NCBI RefSeq assembly: GCF_051020955.1
Contig: NC_135013.1
Span: 45,265,087-45,329,086 of the forward strand
From: Megalopta genalis
Taxonomy: Eukaryota > Arthropoda > Insecta > Hymenoptera > Halictidae
Reading direction: 5' to 3'
DNA: 64,000 nucleotides
Shown: positions 11,383-22,569 of the stretch, in pieces
Layout: each line of letters opens with the position of its first letter
How positions within the stretch are numbered: position 1 is the first letter of the stretch
Program-made: the position numbers and the translations under genes
The notes under the pieces: generated by a model
What the model was told of the DNA's origin: nothing
Seen by the model: the letters and a program-made list of their open reading frames with translations, nothing else
Database searches by the model: none

Positions 11383-12140
11383 ATACAGATTATTCACACT
11401 GGAATTGTCAAACCTGTCAGAATTACTGGCTTCTAATTTTTTCTTTTATAGTTACGAAAATTATAAAAATGTTTCTATGAGAAGAAGTTTCTTTAATAAA
11501 CATCTTTATTCAAGCATATATGTATTATACAATAATTAGACTACGGATCTTGATGTAAATTCTCATTTTCGCGCGCGCGTACGATGTTTAACATACAATG
11601 AAAATTAAAGATACTTTCCTTTCGTCGACTAAAAGATAAAAATACAATTATACCTTGCTGATTCATACATTTATCTTGCATTTCATGCATTTTTCTCACC
11701 ACCACTAGCCAACAGTTTTAGAAAATGCCATTGTAAAGGACATGCCTAAAGCAGATTCACGTGTAAAATCACGTTTGCGAAATCGCGGAGAGATCATTAT
11801 CAGCATCATTATTCAACTATTTCCGAACTTAACTAAAGACCCCGAGAAAAAGTGAAAAAGTTAGACAAGAGTAGGTTATACACGAACTCGCTGAACAAAA
11901 AAAACAGAATTCGTCAGGATTCGTAGAACAAACTGTTATAAAGTTAACAAAGGATTGAAATGTGAAATTTTTCCGTGACTTCCTTATTTCCCAGATCATT
12001 CACCTACAGACTACCATATTCATATACCGATACCAAAGGAAATATCGCTTTTTGACTGGAAAACTGTTGGAGGAGAAGCTGATGCGAAAACTACATTTAA
12101 TGAATTTATTGCCTCTCGTTCGTTCGATTTTTTCAAAAAG
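11383..12140. other. No recognised gene (0.75 kb)
   Basis: AT-rich sequence containing a short CGCGCGCG tract near 11570. Nothing with gene structure is seen. Confidence 0.4.
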
Positions 12141-12184
12141 GCATTAACCCTTTGCACTCTTTGAGTGATTTTTACTTAACGTCG

Positions 12185-12465
12185 GGTTTACACTGCTGTT
12201 CGCGAACAGCTTGTGAACAGCTCGTAGTCTGTACTGGCTAGCAGTGTGCACGCTTTCGCGAATAGCGAGCTTCGCAGTGAACAGCGAACACTGTTCGTTC
12301 GGGAAGCGGTACATCAAAGGGACTGCTCGCGAGCTCGGAGAGCATCTGGACGCGTTTGTAACAATTTAACGCGTTTGTAACTGACCATGAATTCAAAGTG
12401 AACAAGCTTTATAACTGTTCTCGAACAATTTGCAAGCTGTTCGCGTGCTCCAATGCGAACACGCT
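12185..12465. repeat. Short-inverted-repeat cluster TTCGCGAACAG(C)
   Basis: The motif CTGTTCGCGAACAG and partial copies (GTGAACAGC, TTCGCGAATAGCGAGC, GTGAACAGCGAACACTG, GCTGTTCGCG) recur on both strands over about 280 bp, giving nested inverted repeats. It resembles a subterminal region of a MITE. No gene is present, although minus-strand frames cross it. Confidence 0.5.
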
Positions 12466-12717
12466 GATATTTTCGCTGGCGAAGAACTGCTAGTGTTTTC
12501 TTCAGTACGAACACTACGATGATCTTCTTTACTAGCTTCATCTGCAAGTGAATCACTTTCTTCAAATTCTTTAATTATTCTTTTGATTTGCATGTTTGGT
12601 GGACAGTTTCCTCTTCTTCCACGTTCTGTACGAAATTTTCTCCCAACTTCTGCATAACTTTATAATTTTTAACAAAATTATTGATCATTTGTAATAATAG
12701 ACAGACGTTGTCGAATC
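12462..12717 (-). pseudogene. DUF4817 helix-turn-helix transposase fragment
   Basis: Read on the minus strand, the sequence gives IRQRLSIITN, then after a gap and frame change SYAEVGRKFRTERG, RIIKEFEESDSLADE and RSVRTEEN. That is the N-terminal HTH domain (DUF4817) of mariner-like elements, where EQRLSII, YAETVRKFR and FEETGS are usual. The DDE catalytic domain is absent. It is truncated on its 3' side by the TTCGCGAACAG repeat cluster. The order and spacing of these blocks make the identification firm. Confidence 0.75.
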
Positions 12718-12839
12718 GAGTATCTCTCCATTTTCATTCACCGCAATGTTTCTACTTCTCAAATGTCAAATAATACATGGCAATCTAGTGCAAAAGATTT
12801 AAATGCCACGAAATTTAAAAGTAACACTCAAAGATGGAC

Positions 12840-13790
12840 ACACTTTATATTATTAGATTTCGGAAACCTAATGTAACTTCGTTAGGCTTGCCTTTGCGAA
12901 AGATGGTCGGCATATAGCGTGCAACAACTTCCAGCAAACCCTGAATGATGGAAAAGATCAGCCACACAGGTCGCAATGTCAGGCACTTTATAATTGCTTC
13001 ATCATCCTCACAATATCACGGGGATTACGGGACGGAGGTATAATGGCGAACGAGTGACTCTAAATGCTTCGAGGTACCTTAATGCCGCGATTTTAAACGA
13101 ATTTATCGGGATGCAAGGTCGATTACCTGTCGCGACAGTATTGAGCGATACGCTGTTAAGTCCCAAGGGACAGCCGCCATTCTTCGAGCAGTTATTATGC
13201 CGAAAAACCAGCATATTGTTCGAAAATCGATACGCTCGAGCGAAGATTAATTAACGCGTACGTCGCTTTCAGTGCACTGTTAGACGCCCCGCGAGTCACA
13301 AACAATATCATCACTAACCGCGATTCCTGCGGAACGCCATTACCAGTTTCGTCAAATAAAACTTAATCTTTTCAGTGTTTATCTCGTATCAAGCACTAGC
13401 CGCGTTGTCTGACATTCGAAATATAACTGAGTATGCTTAGGATCATTCACAATTTGAATTATTAATTTTCTCAATGTATTTGCTGTGCTACTTCTTCTAG
13501 ACGAGTTAGTTTTTCTATAAATTTTCGTGAAACGTATGGAAATGTAAATTAATCGTCAAAAATTAGAAAGTCAAATAATAATATTTATATATTTATATTA
13601 TAGGTCTAAATTGACCCGAGCCCCGCCATCCGAGTGTTAATTAGCGACACTCATGAAAAAATTAATCTACCACGATCTTTATATAAATTGCTTAATATAG
13701 AGATATAATGTAAATATACTATGTACAGGATTTATATTAAATATAAATTCAATGATTATGGTACCAAAAATGTTTTATAAAGGATTTAAC
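12840..13790. other. No recognised gene; mixed-composition unique DNA
   Basis: Positions about 12990-13330 are CpG-containing and open on both strands (86 codons plus, 68 codons minus). Double-strand openness without a motif suggests non-coding conserved DNA rather than a gene. The rest is AT-rich. Confidence 0.35.
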
Positions 13791-13794
13791 TGTC

Positions 13795-13945
13795 ATCAAG
13801 AGACGAATACGATGCAAAAAACCTCTTTAAAGATGTCTCGAAACAGACGTCTTTAAGACGTCTTAAATACATACATTTTAGGGCGTACGACGTTCAGACC
13901 TCAAATGGACATAAAGTGGACGTCTTTGAGACGTATAGTATTTAT
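13795..13945. repeat. AGACGTCTT short-repeat cluster
   Basis: The palindromic word AGACGTCTT and relatives recur (GATGTCTCG, AGACGTCTTTAAGACGTCTT, GGACGTCTTTGAGACGT) within 150 bp, forming small hairpins. It is likely part of a MITE whose ends I cannot place. Confidence 0.45.
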
Positions 13946-13984
13946 TGGGGTGCAATGCTACACGATACAATAAACAAAAATATG

Positions 13985-14116
13985 CACTAAATTAACATCA
14001 ACAATATTGAAAACTCCGAAAAAATGACCTTGAAAAGAAGCCAGTTTTTGCAAGGTATTCGTCCCTTGATACCAGTCAAATTGCATATAAAACATTTCTT
14101 GCAACGTCAATGAACC
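13985..14116. repeat. Dispersed repeat family D, copy 1
   Basis: About 110 bp match 45560-45690 in the same orientation: AAAACTCC(G/A)AAAAA, TGACCTTGAAAA, CTTGATA(C/T)CAGTCAAATT. It ends with ACCACCCTGTATA near 14113, a terminus shared by many MITEs in this window. The left terminus was not found. Confidence 0.55.
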
Positions 14117-14119
14117 ACC

Positions 14120-15085
14120 CTGTATATGAATACACAAATTAAAGTAGATTAAAAAAGCTAGATAAGTCTTCTACTATATTTTTTTTATTTTAGTCAACAC
14201 TGAATGGGTTAATGTCTGCTGGAATGCCACCGATGTTGCTACATTGCAAAAGTACCAACTCATTCATATTATATTATTTTTTTAATTATATAATTTTGAG
14301 TCATAGAATAAATAATAATATCAGTGGCATACGCCACGTTCATCCGATATAGCTGTCTACGATCCTCGTGAATTTCTTATTTGTGAAACTGAAAATTCCT
14401 TTGAAAGGATTCGCGTTATTATGGTATTACAACCACATAAGTAGCCTTGGCTGGGATCCTAAAAGTGATTCTGAAAGCAGGTCTTCGGAAATATATCTAC
14501 ATAGTGGACCCTAGCCCACGTTGCATTAATACCAAAAGAACTCACTTTAAATAAAAGAATTAATTTTCACAAATATATAATTACTACATGAATAAATACA
14601 TTGAAAATTTTGTTATTTATGAGTAGACTGCAGATTTTAGACTACAAATTTATGACAAAAATGTGTAGTTCAAATGCAAAACGAAGGAAAAAACGTAGGA
14701 AAAATTCAAAATCGTTAGATTATTGTCAAATTAGCCAAGTTATTAAAATCTTTTTATATTTATCGGACACAATTTTTAGAATGACCTGATCAGTGAATGC
14801 ACACTTAACCCGGCATGACATATGACTCCACCAATTTTTAAATAGTAGGAGGTGATAAAAATAAGATAAACACCACGTTTTCATATAATGTGGAAAATGT
14901 TTATTCGCTAGAGGTGCTCGGATAAACTTATTCATTGCTTATCACGATTTTCTTCTTTCTTTTCTCAAATTACCGTGCACTGATATACAATCTCAGCGTA
15001 TAATATCATGCCTGGACTAATTTTAAAGCTTGAAGTTTCTACTTACGCTATGCATCGTTCATTTTCCTGCAACATGTTTTTTGCA
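14120..15085. other. No recognised gene (1 kb)
   Basis: AT-rich DNA with no coding or repeat signature that I can support. Confidence 0.4.
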
Positions 15086-15089
15086 TAAT

Positions 15090-15500
15090 GTAACAGGTGG
15101 GAAACTGAAGACATGCTCTTTTTGGGAAATGTTACGGATTAAAACGTTCTTAAATGCACTAGAAAGTTCTTTTCACGACTGATCGTAACATAGATTTCAA
15201 AATTGAAGCCTCCCCTCTACAATGACGCCTTAGACTTTGTTGTACGATTTTTTTTTGGTCATTCCATCGAGCTTCGAAGGAAAGGTGCACGAGGGATCTA
15301 CACGACCGAACTTTTTCGCCGTTTCTGTTTCATGAAACGACTAAAAAAGTCGTGCAGCACGTTTTGTGAGATCATTGTAAAGGGGAAGCTTCGATCTTCA
15401 AATCTGTGATCGGTTTACACGTGAAAAAATTGTTCAATTGTTTTGGAGACGTTTGAATTCGCAATATTTTCGAGTTAACTTATGTCTTCAGTTTTCCGTG
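15090..15500. repeat. Foldback repeat with about 145-bp diverged arms
   Basis: The left arm (about 15093-15235) and right arm (about 15370-15500) are inverted copies. GGAAACTGAAGACAT pairs with the region of CTTATGTCTTCAGTTTTCC, and GCCTCCCCTCTACAATGA pairs with TCATTGTAAAGGGGAAGC. The pairing is imperfect, roughly 70 percent by eye. The 68-codon open frame at 15203-15409 lies across the arms and is not supported as a gene. Confidence 0.5.
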
Positions 15501-15839
15501 TGCTATGAGTTGTTAAAGCATCCTAAAAAGAACTGTGATCGATGAATTGCAAAACTAGAGGCTTCAAGTTTCAAAATAAGTTCAGATTTATAATGGTGTG
15601 ACTCGTTTTTGCGAAATTATGACAGTTAAAATATCAACAATTTGTTAAAAATTTGTTTTATTGTTTTCGAAAAAGGAACAAGATATTTCAGATACTAAAT
15701 GTAGAAATGGTACTTCGTAAGCAGATTTTTCATTTTTATAATATAGATTAAGTAAATCAAGTTGGACAATTAGATAAAATTGTATACATTGATTGTTATA
15801 CTTAACGGCAGGATGCTTATTTTAATTGTGAGTGTATGC

Positions 15840-16030
15840 TATAATTTTGTAAGAACCGAAACTCTTACGAAACTTAGGGGACGTCCCTAGTGTGCCATAA
15901 ATTCATGTTAATGACGACCGGCAAGTTTTACTGTTAAAGCATAAAGCAGACCACTTAATTAAAAAAGTTATTAATATTACAAATCTCAGTTTCGAATGAC
16001 ATTTTTTTAGCACATCATATGCGGAAGTAT
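15840..16030. repeat. Dispersed repeat, family B copy 2
   Basis: Second copy of the 2448-2640 repeat, same orientation, with several small differences. A T-run of about 16 lies just downstream (16063-16080). Confidence 0.65.
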
Positions 16031-16198
16031 TAAACAGTAAAATTTTGCAAATATAATAATGTATTTTTTTTTTTTTTTTTGAACAGAAGAGTCTTTCTAT
16101 CTTTAATAATGTTACAATTTTTCGAACAGTGTGTCGATGTGATTCAAGTCTTTCAATCTTTTTATTGCTTTAAATGGCATCTACCCAACTTTTACATA

Positions 16199-16871
16199 CA
16201 GTGGGTGTAAAAAGTATTCGTACACCTTTTAAAACAGAATAACTTTTTTATGATTGAGCGAAGAGGTCTAAATTTTTTTGGGATGATAGTGGGATTAGTT
16301 TACTAGACAGTGACTAAAAAATTATTTTCAAAAATTGCAATTTATTGATATCATAAAAGGATAAAAAGATGATGTTTTTTCAACTCTTTTAACTGAGTCA
16401 AGAACGAAAATTTAAGAAATGCAGTTAATAGATCTCGGTAAGTTATACGTGTGCTGGAAATTTCATCGAAGTTGATCGACCTTGACATGAGTTGTGAGCA
16501 ATTAAAGATCGCAAAAATCGCAGTTTTTCACGGATTTCAACCAAAAGCAAATGATTTTTACATCTTTCAGTAGCTGTAGCTTGACTATGCGTCGACCGAT
16601 TTTAATGAAATTTTCAGCATGCATACAAGTTACCGAGATCTACAAAATGCATTCTTTAAATTTTCGTTATAGTCTCAGATAAAAAAGTTGAAAAAACGTC
16701 ATTTTTTCAATCTTTTATCACCCTAACAAATTGCAATTTTTGAAAATAACTTTTTAGCCCTTGCCTAGTAAGCTAAACACTCTAACATTCCCAAAAAAAT
16801 TTTGACCTTGGCCCAATTATAATAAAGTTATTACGTTTTAAAAGGTGTACGAATACTTTCTACATCCACTG
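16199..16871. mobile_element. Palindromic family C element, complete copy
   Basis: The ends are CAGTGG(G/A)TGTA inverted repeats flanked by TA, and the arms stay complementary for most of the 673 bp. GTATTCGTACACCTTTTAAA on the left mirrors TTTAAAAGGTGTACGAATAC on the right, and ATCTCGGTAAGTTA mirrors AAGTTACCGAGATC. Transcripts would fold into one long hairpin. The terminal sequence and TA target suggest a Tc1-like non-autonomous element. There is no coding sequence. Confidence 0.8.
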
Positions 16872-17340
16872 TAAATACCAAAAATCTGCGACTTGTTATT
16901 ATATTCGCACTGCTAGATTCGAATCTATATGTACACCAAGTATAAATATTATTTGACTATACATATAGTTTCTTTCTTATATAATATATATGTTTCTGAT
17001 TTACATAATTTAAAATTAATTTAAATTCTCACGTCTTTCATTGACGGCCAGAAAAAAAAATTAACGTGTCTGAAAGGAGTGCCTTGAAATATATGTTCAA
17101 GCAAGTTGATAAGTGCAATGATAAATGATCCCAAGCATATTCAATTATATTTTTGGCAAAATGGTCCACCATTCGAGTATTAATCCATGAATCAAATGTA
17201 CTGTCACACCATTTAAAAGGCTTCCATTTTTACAATACAAGTGTCCCATCTTAAATTCTTAATTCTTACTAATGAAAAATGAATTACTTAACGAGTTAGC
17301 TGTTGCGACCTGTTTGAAAGCTGTATACCTAAAATATGTC
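16872..17340. other. No recognised gene
   Basis: AT-rich DNA with no supported feature. Confidence 0.4.
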
Positions 17341-17342
17341 GC

Positions 17343-17660
17343 AAAAAGTAAGCGATGACGAGTATACTACCTAACCCAGTTACTATAGATAAACGATATA
17401 TTCACAATAATTATTTATATTTTTTTACTTATTCGTTTTATTTCGTCTTGTCCTCCAAACATTCAAAACATCTTAAAATTTACGAATACAATTTAGTCCT
17501 CACTAAAATTGCAATTTAAACAGCAAATTCTAACTACTTTTTACGCATGACAAGTATACTCGTTCTAACACAAAATATTGTTATTCCTTCATGACGAGTA
17601 TACTCGCGTTCTAACCCAAAATATTGTCATTTCTTCATGGCGAGTATACTCGCCAAAAAC
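17343..17660. repeat. Short tandem-like units with GCGAGTATACTCGC palindrome
   Basis: The palindrome (G)CGAGTATACTCG recurs at about 17358 (incomplete), 17552, 17595 and 17641. Three of these are separated by copies of TTCTAACNCAAAATATTGT(T/C)AT, giving units of about 45 bp. A further degraded one precedes them by 190 bp. It is probably the subterminal repeat of a DNA transposon. Confidence 0.55.
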
Positions 17661-17779
17661 AGATAGTTGGTTAGAACATAACAAAGAGAACTGACTTATC
17701 AAAACTATTCATTGGTCTCTGTATTTTTCCATCAGTTTACATACTCAAACCGTACATTAGATTGTAATTAAACCATTAG

Positions 17780-18345
17780 CGATAACGGTGCATCGAATAC
17801 GAGTTCGCATACAAGGGAATCGCGGTTAACCGAGGAAAATGTAAAGAGGAGAAGCTGGAGAAGAAAGAGAAGAGACAGAAGGAGAAACCGAACATAATTC
17901 AGTTTTACGAGCAACATTGCACCTTCGTCTTCGTGTTATTTATATAAAAGCGGCTTGGATACTCGCGGCCACCGCGTACAGAATCCATCGCTCTATTTAT
18001 TGCTGTTGCGCTCGTTGTTGCCACGCTCTCGTTGAATTTCTTATTTTCTTCCTTTGCCCGTCCCTTTTTATTCTCCGTATACCCTCGCGATCGTTTTTCC
18101 AGACCCCCTATTTCGTTTCGTCTCCGGTCGAGTCGCGGACACCTTGGCAAAGAATTATTTATTGGCCAAGTTTCTCAGCGGGTAACTTATGTTACCACAA
18201 TCGAGCTGCGTCCGCGGAACGGCCAACGGAGGAAATATAAATCTTTGAACGGGGGCCGGAGTCGAATGCTTACAAAGGGCGTCGAAATGTTCGTAATAAC
18301 GAACGGTGACCAGCCAACAGTCCTCCTTTTATTTACGATTTTAGA
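17780..18345. other. CpG-rich unique island, no supported gene
   Basis: This block contrasts with the AT-rich flanks (CTCGCGGCCACCGCG, GTCGAGTCGCGGAC, CGTCCGCGGAACGG). Long frames exist on both strands (107 and 137 codons plus, 81 minus) but none has a domain or splice support. It may be a conserved non-coding or promoter-proximal island. Confidence 0.4.
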
Positions 18346-18393
18346 GACTTGTCTCTTTCAATGGCGGCAATACATGTTTCCCAATTATATATA

Positions 18394-18809
18394 CCGGGTG
18401 TTTCTTTTATCTTGCACATTGGAATATCTTCGCTATTTTTGTTGATATAAAAAAATGTATCAGGACAATTTGGTTTAGTTCAAAGCTAAAAATGTTATGA
18501 TTCATGTCATTTCTTTCAAGGCCATCTTTTTCAAGAATTAAAGGACATCGCTATTTTTTGCACATTGATCCTTAATTTATTAATGGTTATTTAAAAGCTA
18601 TAGTGACAGAGGTCGTCGAATTGGTCTTGACGTGCATCACAGTGCTGCATTCTAAAACATAGGAGTTAATGTGCAAAAAAAAGCAAAGACATGAAAACAT
18701 GAATCATAATATTCTTAGCTTTGGACTGAACAAAGTTATTCTGACACATTTTTTTGTAGAAGCAAAACAACGTAGATATTTCCATGTGTAGGATAAAATA
18801 AACACACTA
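18394..18809. mobile_element. MITE family E, GTGTTTCTTTTATC ends
   Basis: The left end CCGGGTGTTTCTTTTATC continues as TTGCACATTGGAATATCT. It mirrors the right end, where AGATATTTCCATGTGTAGG is followed by ATAAAATAAACACACTA. The inverted repeats are about 50 bp and internal complementarity continues (AAGCTAAAAATGTTATGATT against AATCATAATATTCTTAGCTT). TA flanks the left end. A 3' fragment of the same family lies near 19735-19800. No transposase. Confidence 0.7.
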
Positions 18810-19429
18810 TATATTATACATAGATTGCAGATTTGTATGTAAATGCGTATTTTGTTATGCTATTACTATTTTGCATATAGAATAAGTTTTGTATACTTTC
18901 GTCAGATAGTATACAGGGTATGGAGAAAATTTTGTCCCTTTATAAAAAACGCACCTTTCCTTTCTGCAAATGTTCGGTGTATAAATCTACTTTATTCATC
19001 GAAATCTTTGTGTTTTTACATCTATCAGTATTGTTCATGTACGTTTCAAACTTCTTGCAGATAAAAATGAAAAATGATAAAAAGCGGGTTATGTCGGTAT
19101 GAAAAAAGAATTAAAATTATTATTACTGAAAGTAGAAGATTTTTCATCAATTAATTAAGTCGATGAATAATTTAAAACTAGCTTTACAAAATTCGTGGTA
19201 CGAAGTTACAATAACTGCGTGTGTAATAATCATTAATAATTTTTGAAAAAAGCTTCGAAAATATATTGAAGCATAAGCAGCAAATTTTGAACGTTTAAAA
19301 AATTTTGAAATTTTAATGTAAGTGTAAGTGTTTAATTTTGTGATTAATGTGTTTAATAAACTGGTAAAATATATGGAGTATCCTAATTTATTAAATTAAT
19401 GGTTAAAATAAAATTTTTAAAATATCCAT

Positions 19430-19665
19430 TAAACAATTTCAATGAAATTTTTAGCATGAATATAAGTTACGGAGATCTACAAAACGCATTCTTTAAACCG
19501 AGAGTTTCTTATTACTTTTTGTCAAGCCAAGCAATAGGAAAATTAAAATGAAGTATTTTAGTCTTTGTCTAGAATAGACTACTTCTATCGTGTAAAAATA
19601 GATTCCAGTCATTTAGTCTAGTTTTAAAAAAGTTATTGCTCTTTAAAAGATGTTCTTATATTGAA
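19430..19665. repeat. Palindromic family C, right-arm fragment
   Basis: The run AATGAAATTTTTAGCATG, AAGTTACGGAGATCTAC, then TTTTAGTCTTTGTCTAG and AAAAAGTTATTGC matches the right half of the 16199 element. The left half is missing. Confidence 0.6.
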
Positions 19666-19734
19666 AGAATTTAAGAATTAAAAAATTGTCTCATTTAAAT
19701 TATTACAAAAAATATGTAATATTTCAGTTCACCT

Positions 19735-19910
19735 ACACATTCTTTTCTAACATCAGACATTAGAGATATTATATGCACTCAAGATAAAATGAACACCCTA
19801 TATTATTATTGTATATAATACAATAAAATATGATACAATAATATTATTTTGTTATATTGTACTATTATTGTATTATATTGTATGTAATATAATAATAATA
19901 CACCCTGTAT
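19735..19910. repeat. MITE family E end plus AT-rich simple repeat
   Basis: A family E terminus (AGATAAAATGAACACCCTATA) is followed by about 110 bp of ATT/ATA-rich, partly palindromic simple sequence ending near another CACCCTGTAT. Confidence 0.45.
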
Positions 19911-21410
19911 TATTGAATATAATAGGAAATGCGTACCGCTATAGAGTTGTAAAAATGTCGTAAAAGTTAAATTGCGATTAATATGTATTGTTATAGATAT
20001 AATATACTTATATACTTATTACCATAAAATAAGAATTGCAACATTCCAAGGTTATATTCTCTGTCAACTTGCAAATAGTCTCATTATATTGCCAGAGTAG
20101 AATTTTTATGGTATTATGTCAAAGAACTCAGAAGTATTCAAAACTTTTTGTACAGTCCAATGCCGAAGTTTCACATTTTCCTTCATGCAAGTTGAATTGA
20201 ATTTTAAATAAGGATTTTCCCTACATGCTCACTATCGAATACATTTAAGAAATATGTACATACTAATATACAGAGATATATCCTTTTATTCTAATCATCC
20301 TGAATAATTCTATTAGCTTGAATGATGCAAAATTTCGTATTTCTAAAATATTGTGTGTCCTAATCTTTTAATTTAGATTTCCAAAAGTTTCTATCTGTAC
20401 ACACTTCTGATTTGAGGTCACATGGCTGAAGATTTTTAGGTCATTATCTTCTGTTTGAGATTGGATCATTAAATATGAAGTGAATTTTATGGTAAAATTG
20501 TAGTCTCTGTCATATGACAGAGTATAAATTTTCATGAAGATAACGGAAAAATTCGAGACGATCAAAGTAAATTGTAGACCCTCTACATATATAGACGTTA
20601 ACAGTAACGCGTCAACAATAATTCAGATGCAATGAGATGATTAACTTTCTCCTTAAGAAATGAATATCATTCAACAACCATTTTTCGTATTACGGAGAAT
20701 GCACTGAGCCCGCATTAACACCATATTAAGTCTCGCTTGGATAATTCAAAGCAATGCTTATTAATTACTGCGCATACGTCGAAACACGTTTGAACAGCAT
20801 CAGTGGAATGTGCTTCAACACTACACGCATTAAGTCGTAATACCTGCACGGGAATGTACCGATAATTGGAATTCAATTTCCTTCGCATGGAAGAAACCTC
20901 CCGGGAGCTGCATCTTTAACGCTGAATCTGCGATACAGTCGAAATAACTGATTTCTAATTCGTTACAAGCACGTGTTAAATACTTGTACGTACATCTTGA
21001 ATTGCAATGTATCTAAATCCAATTCAGACATCTGAATAACTCGTTTGTTTTTGACAATAGAAAAAAAAAGTATCAGACAAAAGTTGCTTGAATTCAAGGG
21101 GCACATAAAATGATGTCAATAATTTTTTCATATGCGAAGGCGTAGAGGATATACGAATATCAAACTTGTTTATTCGAATTAGATGACCTAATTTCTTATT
21201 CACCTCCTGATAAAGCCTTCAAAGTCGAATACAATGACTTATAAATGATAATCATTCAGATTCACAACATATGAACTATAATGAATAACAAATTCTTCCA
21301 AGACACTTTTCAAATATCTTGCGCGTTCTGTTGTTAATATGTTCCTCCCATTATCATTGTTATGGGTCATAGAACATACACGTAAACACATTGAAACACC
21401 TACTGGTATC
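19911..21410. other. No recognised gene; possible conserved non-coding at 20590-20960
   Basis: Positions 20590-20960 have balanced composition and many CpGs without repeat features, like other unique islands in this window. Otherwise AT-rich. The 65-codon minus frame at 20368-20565 has no support. Confidence 0.35.
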
Positions 21411-21416
21411 TGTATA

Positions 21417-21648
21417 CAGGGTGTCCCAAAAGTGTCTCGCAATTCGAAAATGGAGGGTTCCTAAGGTCATCCGAAGTAACTTTCTCCTTAGCGAAAATGC
21501 AATCTGCGGCTTAACGAAAAACAGCGACCAATGAGAGGCGAGCTCGGCTGACGCGGGTGGCCCAGCCAATGAGCGCATGGATAACAATTTCGCTCACTGG
21601 CTCGGCCGTCTCGCGCCAGCCGGTCACGCTGTATACGGCTCCTATTAC
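21417..21648. mobile_element. CAGGGTGTCCC MITE, family F, left half
   Basis: It starts CAGGGTGTCCCAAAAGTG next to TA and shares the family F core (GAAAAACAG(C/T)GA(C/T)CAATGAGAGGCGAGCTC) with 30188-30552. The right half is lost: the deleted mariner at 21651 sits where it should continue. Confidence 0.7.
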
Positions 21649-21650
21649 TA

Positions 21651-22212
21651 TTAGGTCTACCGGAAAGTTCTGTCCGATAGTGTCACTTCAAGTTTCAATC
21701 CATATGCACATGTTGATTTGAGACATATATGACTATCTCTCTTTATCATTGCATTTACACACATGTACTCTCCTAAATAAACTGAAACAAAGATGTCTCA
21801 TGATATTATTAAGTGAGACGCGATCGTGAAAACATGGCTGCCGATGATAATGCCAGACCACATGCTGCTTTGGCGACTCATCGGAAAATCGCAGAGCTAG
21901 GCTGGGAAATTCTGTCGCATCCACCATACTCCCCAGACGTAGCACCCTCCGATTATCACCTGTTTCTCTCTTTGCAAAATTTTTTACAGGAAAAAAAATC
22001 AAAACTGAAGCTGATGTCGACCAAGCACTAGTTGAGTTCTTCGCCTCTAAAAATAAATCATTTTTTAAAAATGGCATTTACAAGTTGCCATCACGCTGGC
22101 AAGAAGTCATAAGTAATGATGGAAAGTATATTTTACAATAAATATTATTAAATGTATGAAAATTGTGCTATATTTCAATCCAAAAACGGAGAGAACTTTT
22201 CGGTAAACCTAA
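21651..22212 (+). mobile_element. Internally deleted mariner element, copy 2
   Basis: The same element as 875-1395, with ends TTAGGTCTACCGGAAAG and a slightly changed right end (TTTTCGGTAAACCTAA), flanked by TA at 21649-21650 and 22213-22214. It carries the same C-terminal transposase fragment (DNARPHAALATHRKIAELG, HPPYSPDVAPSDYHLF, then a frame change). It is inserted beside the remaining half of a CAGGGTGTCCC MITE. Confidence 0.85.
21840..22141 (+). pseudogene. Mariner transposase C-terminal fragment, copy 2
   Basis: It retains the second and third catalytic Asp regions (DDNARPHAALA and SPDVAPSDYHLFL). The frame then shifts in an A-run near 21990 and continues as EADVDQALVEFFASKNK to a stop near 22140. 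The N-terminal DNA-binding domain and the first Asp are deleted, so it is inactive. Confidence 0.8.
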
Positions 22213-22265
22213 TAATTTGTCCTTCGACTAAGTAGCTACTTTGCATTAACGTTCGGTTTTCAAAA

Positions 22266-22560
22266 ATGCATTTTACAAATAGTGATAAAGTAGATATGAT
22301 TTTCATTTGCGGCGAATGTCGTAAAGTTATAAGGGAAGTAGTGCGCGTCTATGGTGAAAGATTTCCTGATCGTGTCAGACCTTCATTATCAATGTTGTCA
22401 CATATCGTAAAAAGATTTTCAAGAAACCGGAAGTATGGCAAACAAAATATCCAATCGATTTAAAAGAATAGGTAATGAGGCGAATACGATAAATATTTTA
22501 GTCGCTGTAGAAGAACAACCGCATGTTAGTACAAGAAAACCTGAACACAACAGAAGAATT
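22266..22560 (+). pseudogene. DUF4817 helix-turn-helix transposase fragment
   Basis: The N-terminal part of a transposon protein is readable: FTNSDKVDMIFICGECRK, then VVRVYGERFPDRVRPS and MLSHIVKRF. This matches the DUF4817 pattern of insect elements (KVDMLLIYGECR, ARVYAERFPNR). After KRF near 22415 the frame shifts and continues as FQETGSMANK, then TINILVAVEEQPHVSTRK. The reading ends where the family C element begins (about 22570), which probably truncated it. The DDE domain is missing. Confidence 0.8.
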
Positions 22561-22569
22561 TCATTTGTA

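Larger units (their letters stand above)
12144..12835. repeat. Composite repeat with TTAACCCTTTGCACTC end
   Basis: The left edge TTAACCCTTTGCACTC resembles the TTAA plus CCCTTTGCACTC termini of piggyBac-like MITEs elsewhere in the window. The right edge near 12789-12835 (AGTGCAAAAGATTTAAA, then AACACTCAAAGATG) is a weak inverted match. Between them are a DUF4817 fragment and a block rich in TTCGCGAACAG palindromes (12185-12465). The boundaries are tentative. Confidence 0.35.

Noticed and set aside
18032..18445. 137- and 107-codon plus frames
   Set aside because: They overlap each other and a minus frame in a CpG-rich island, and the longer one runs into a MITE from 18394.
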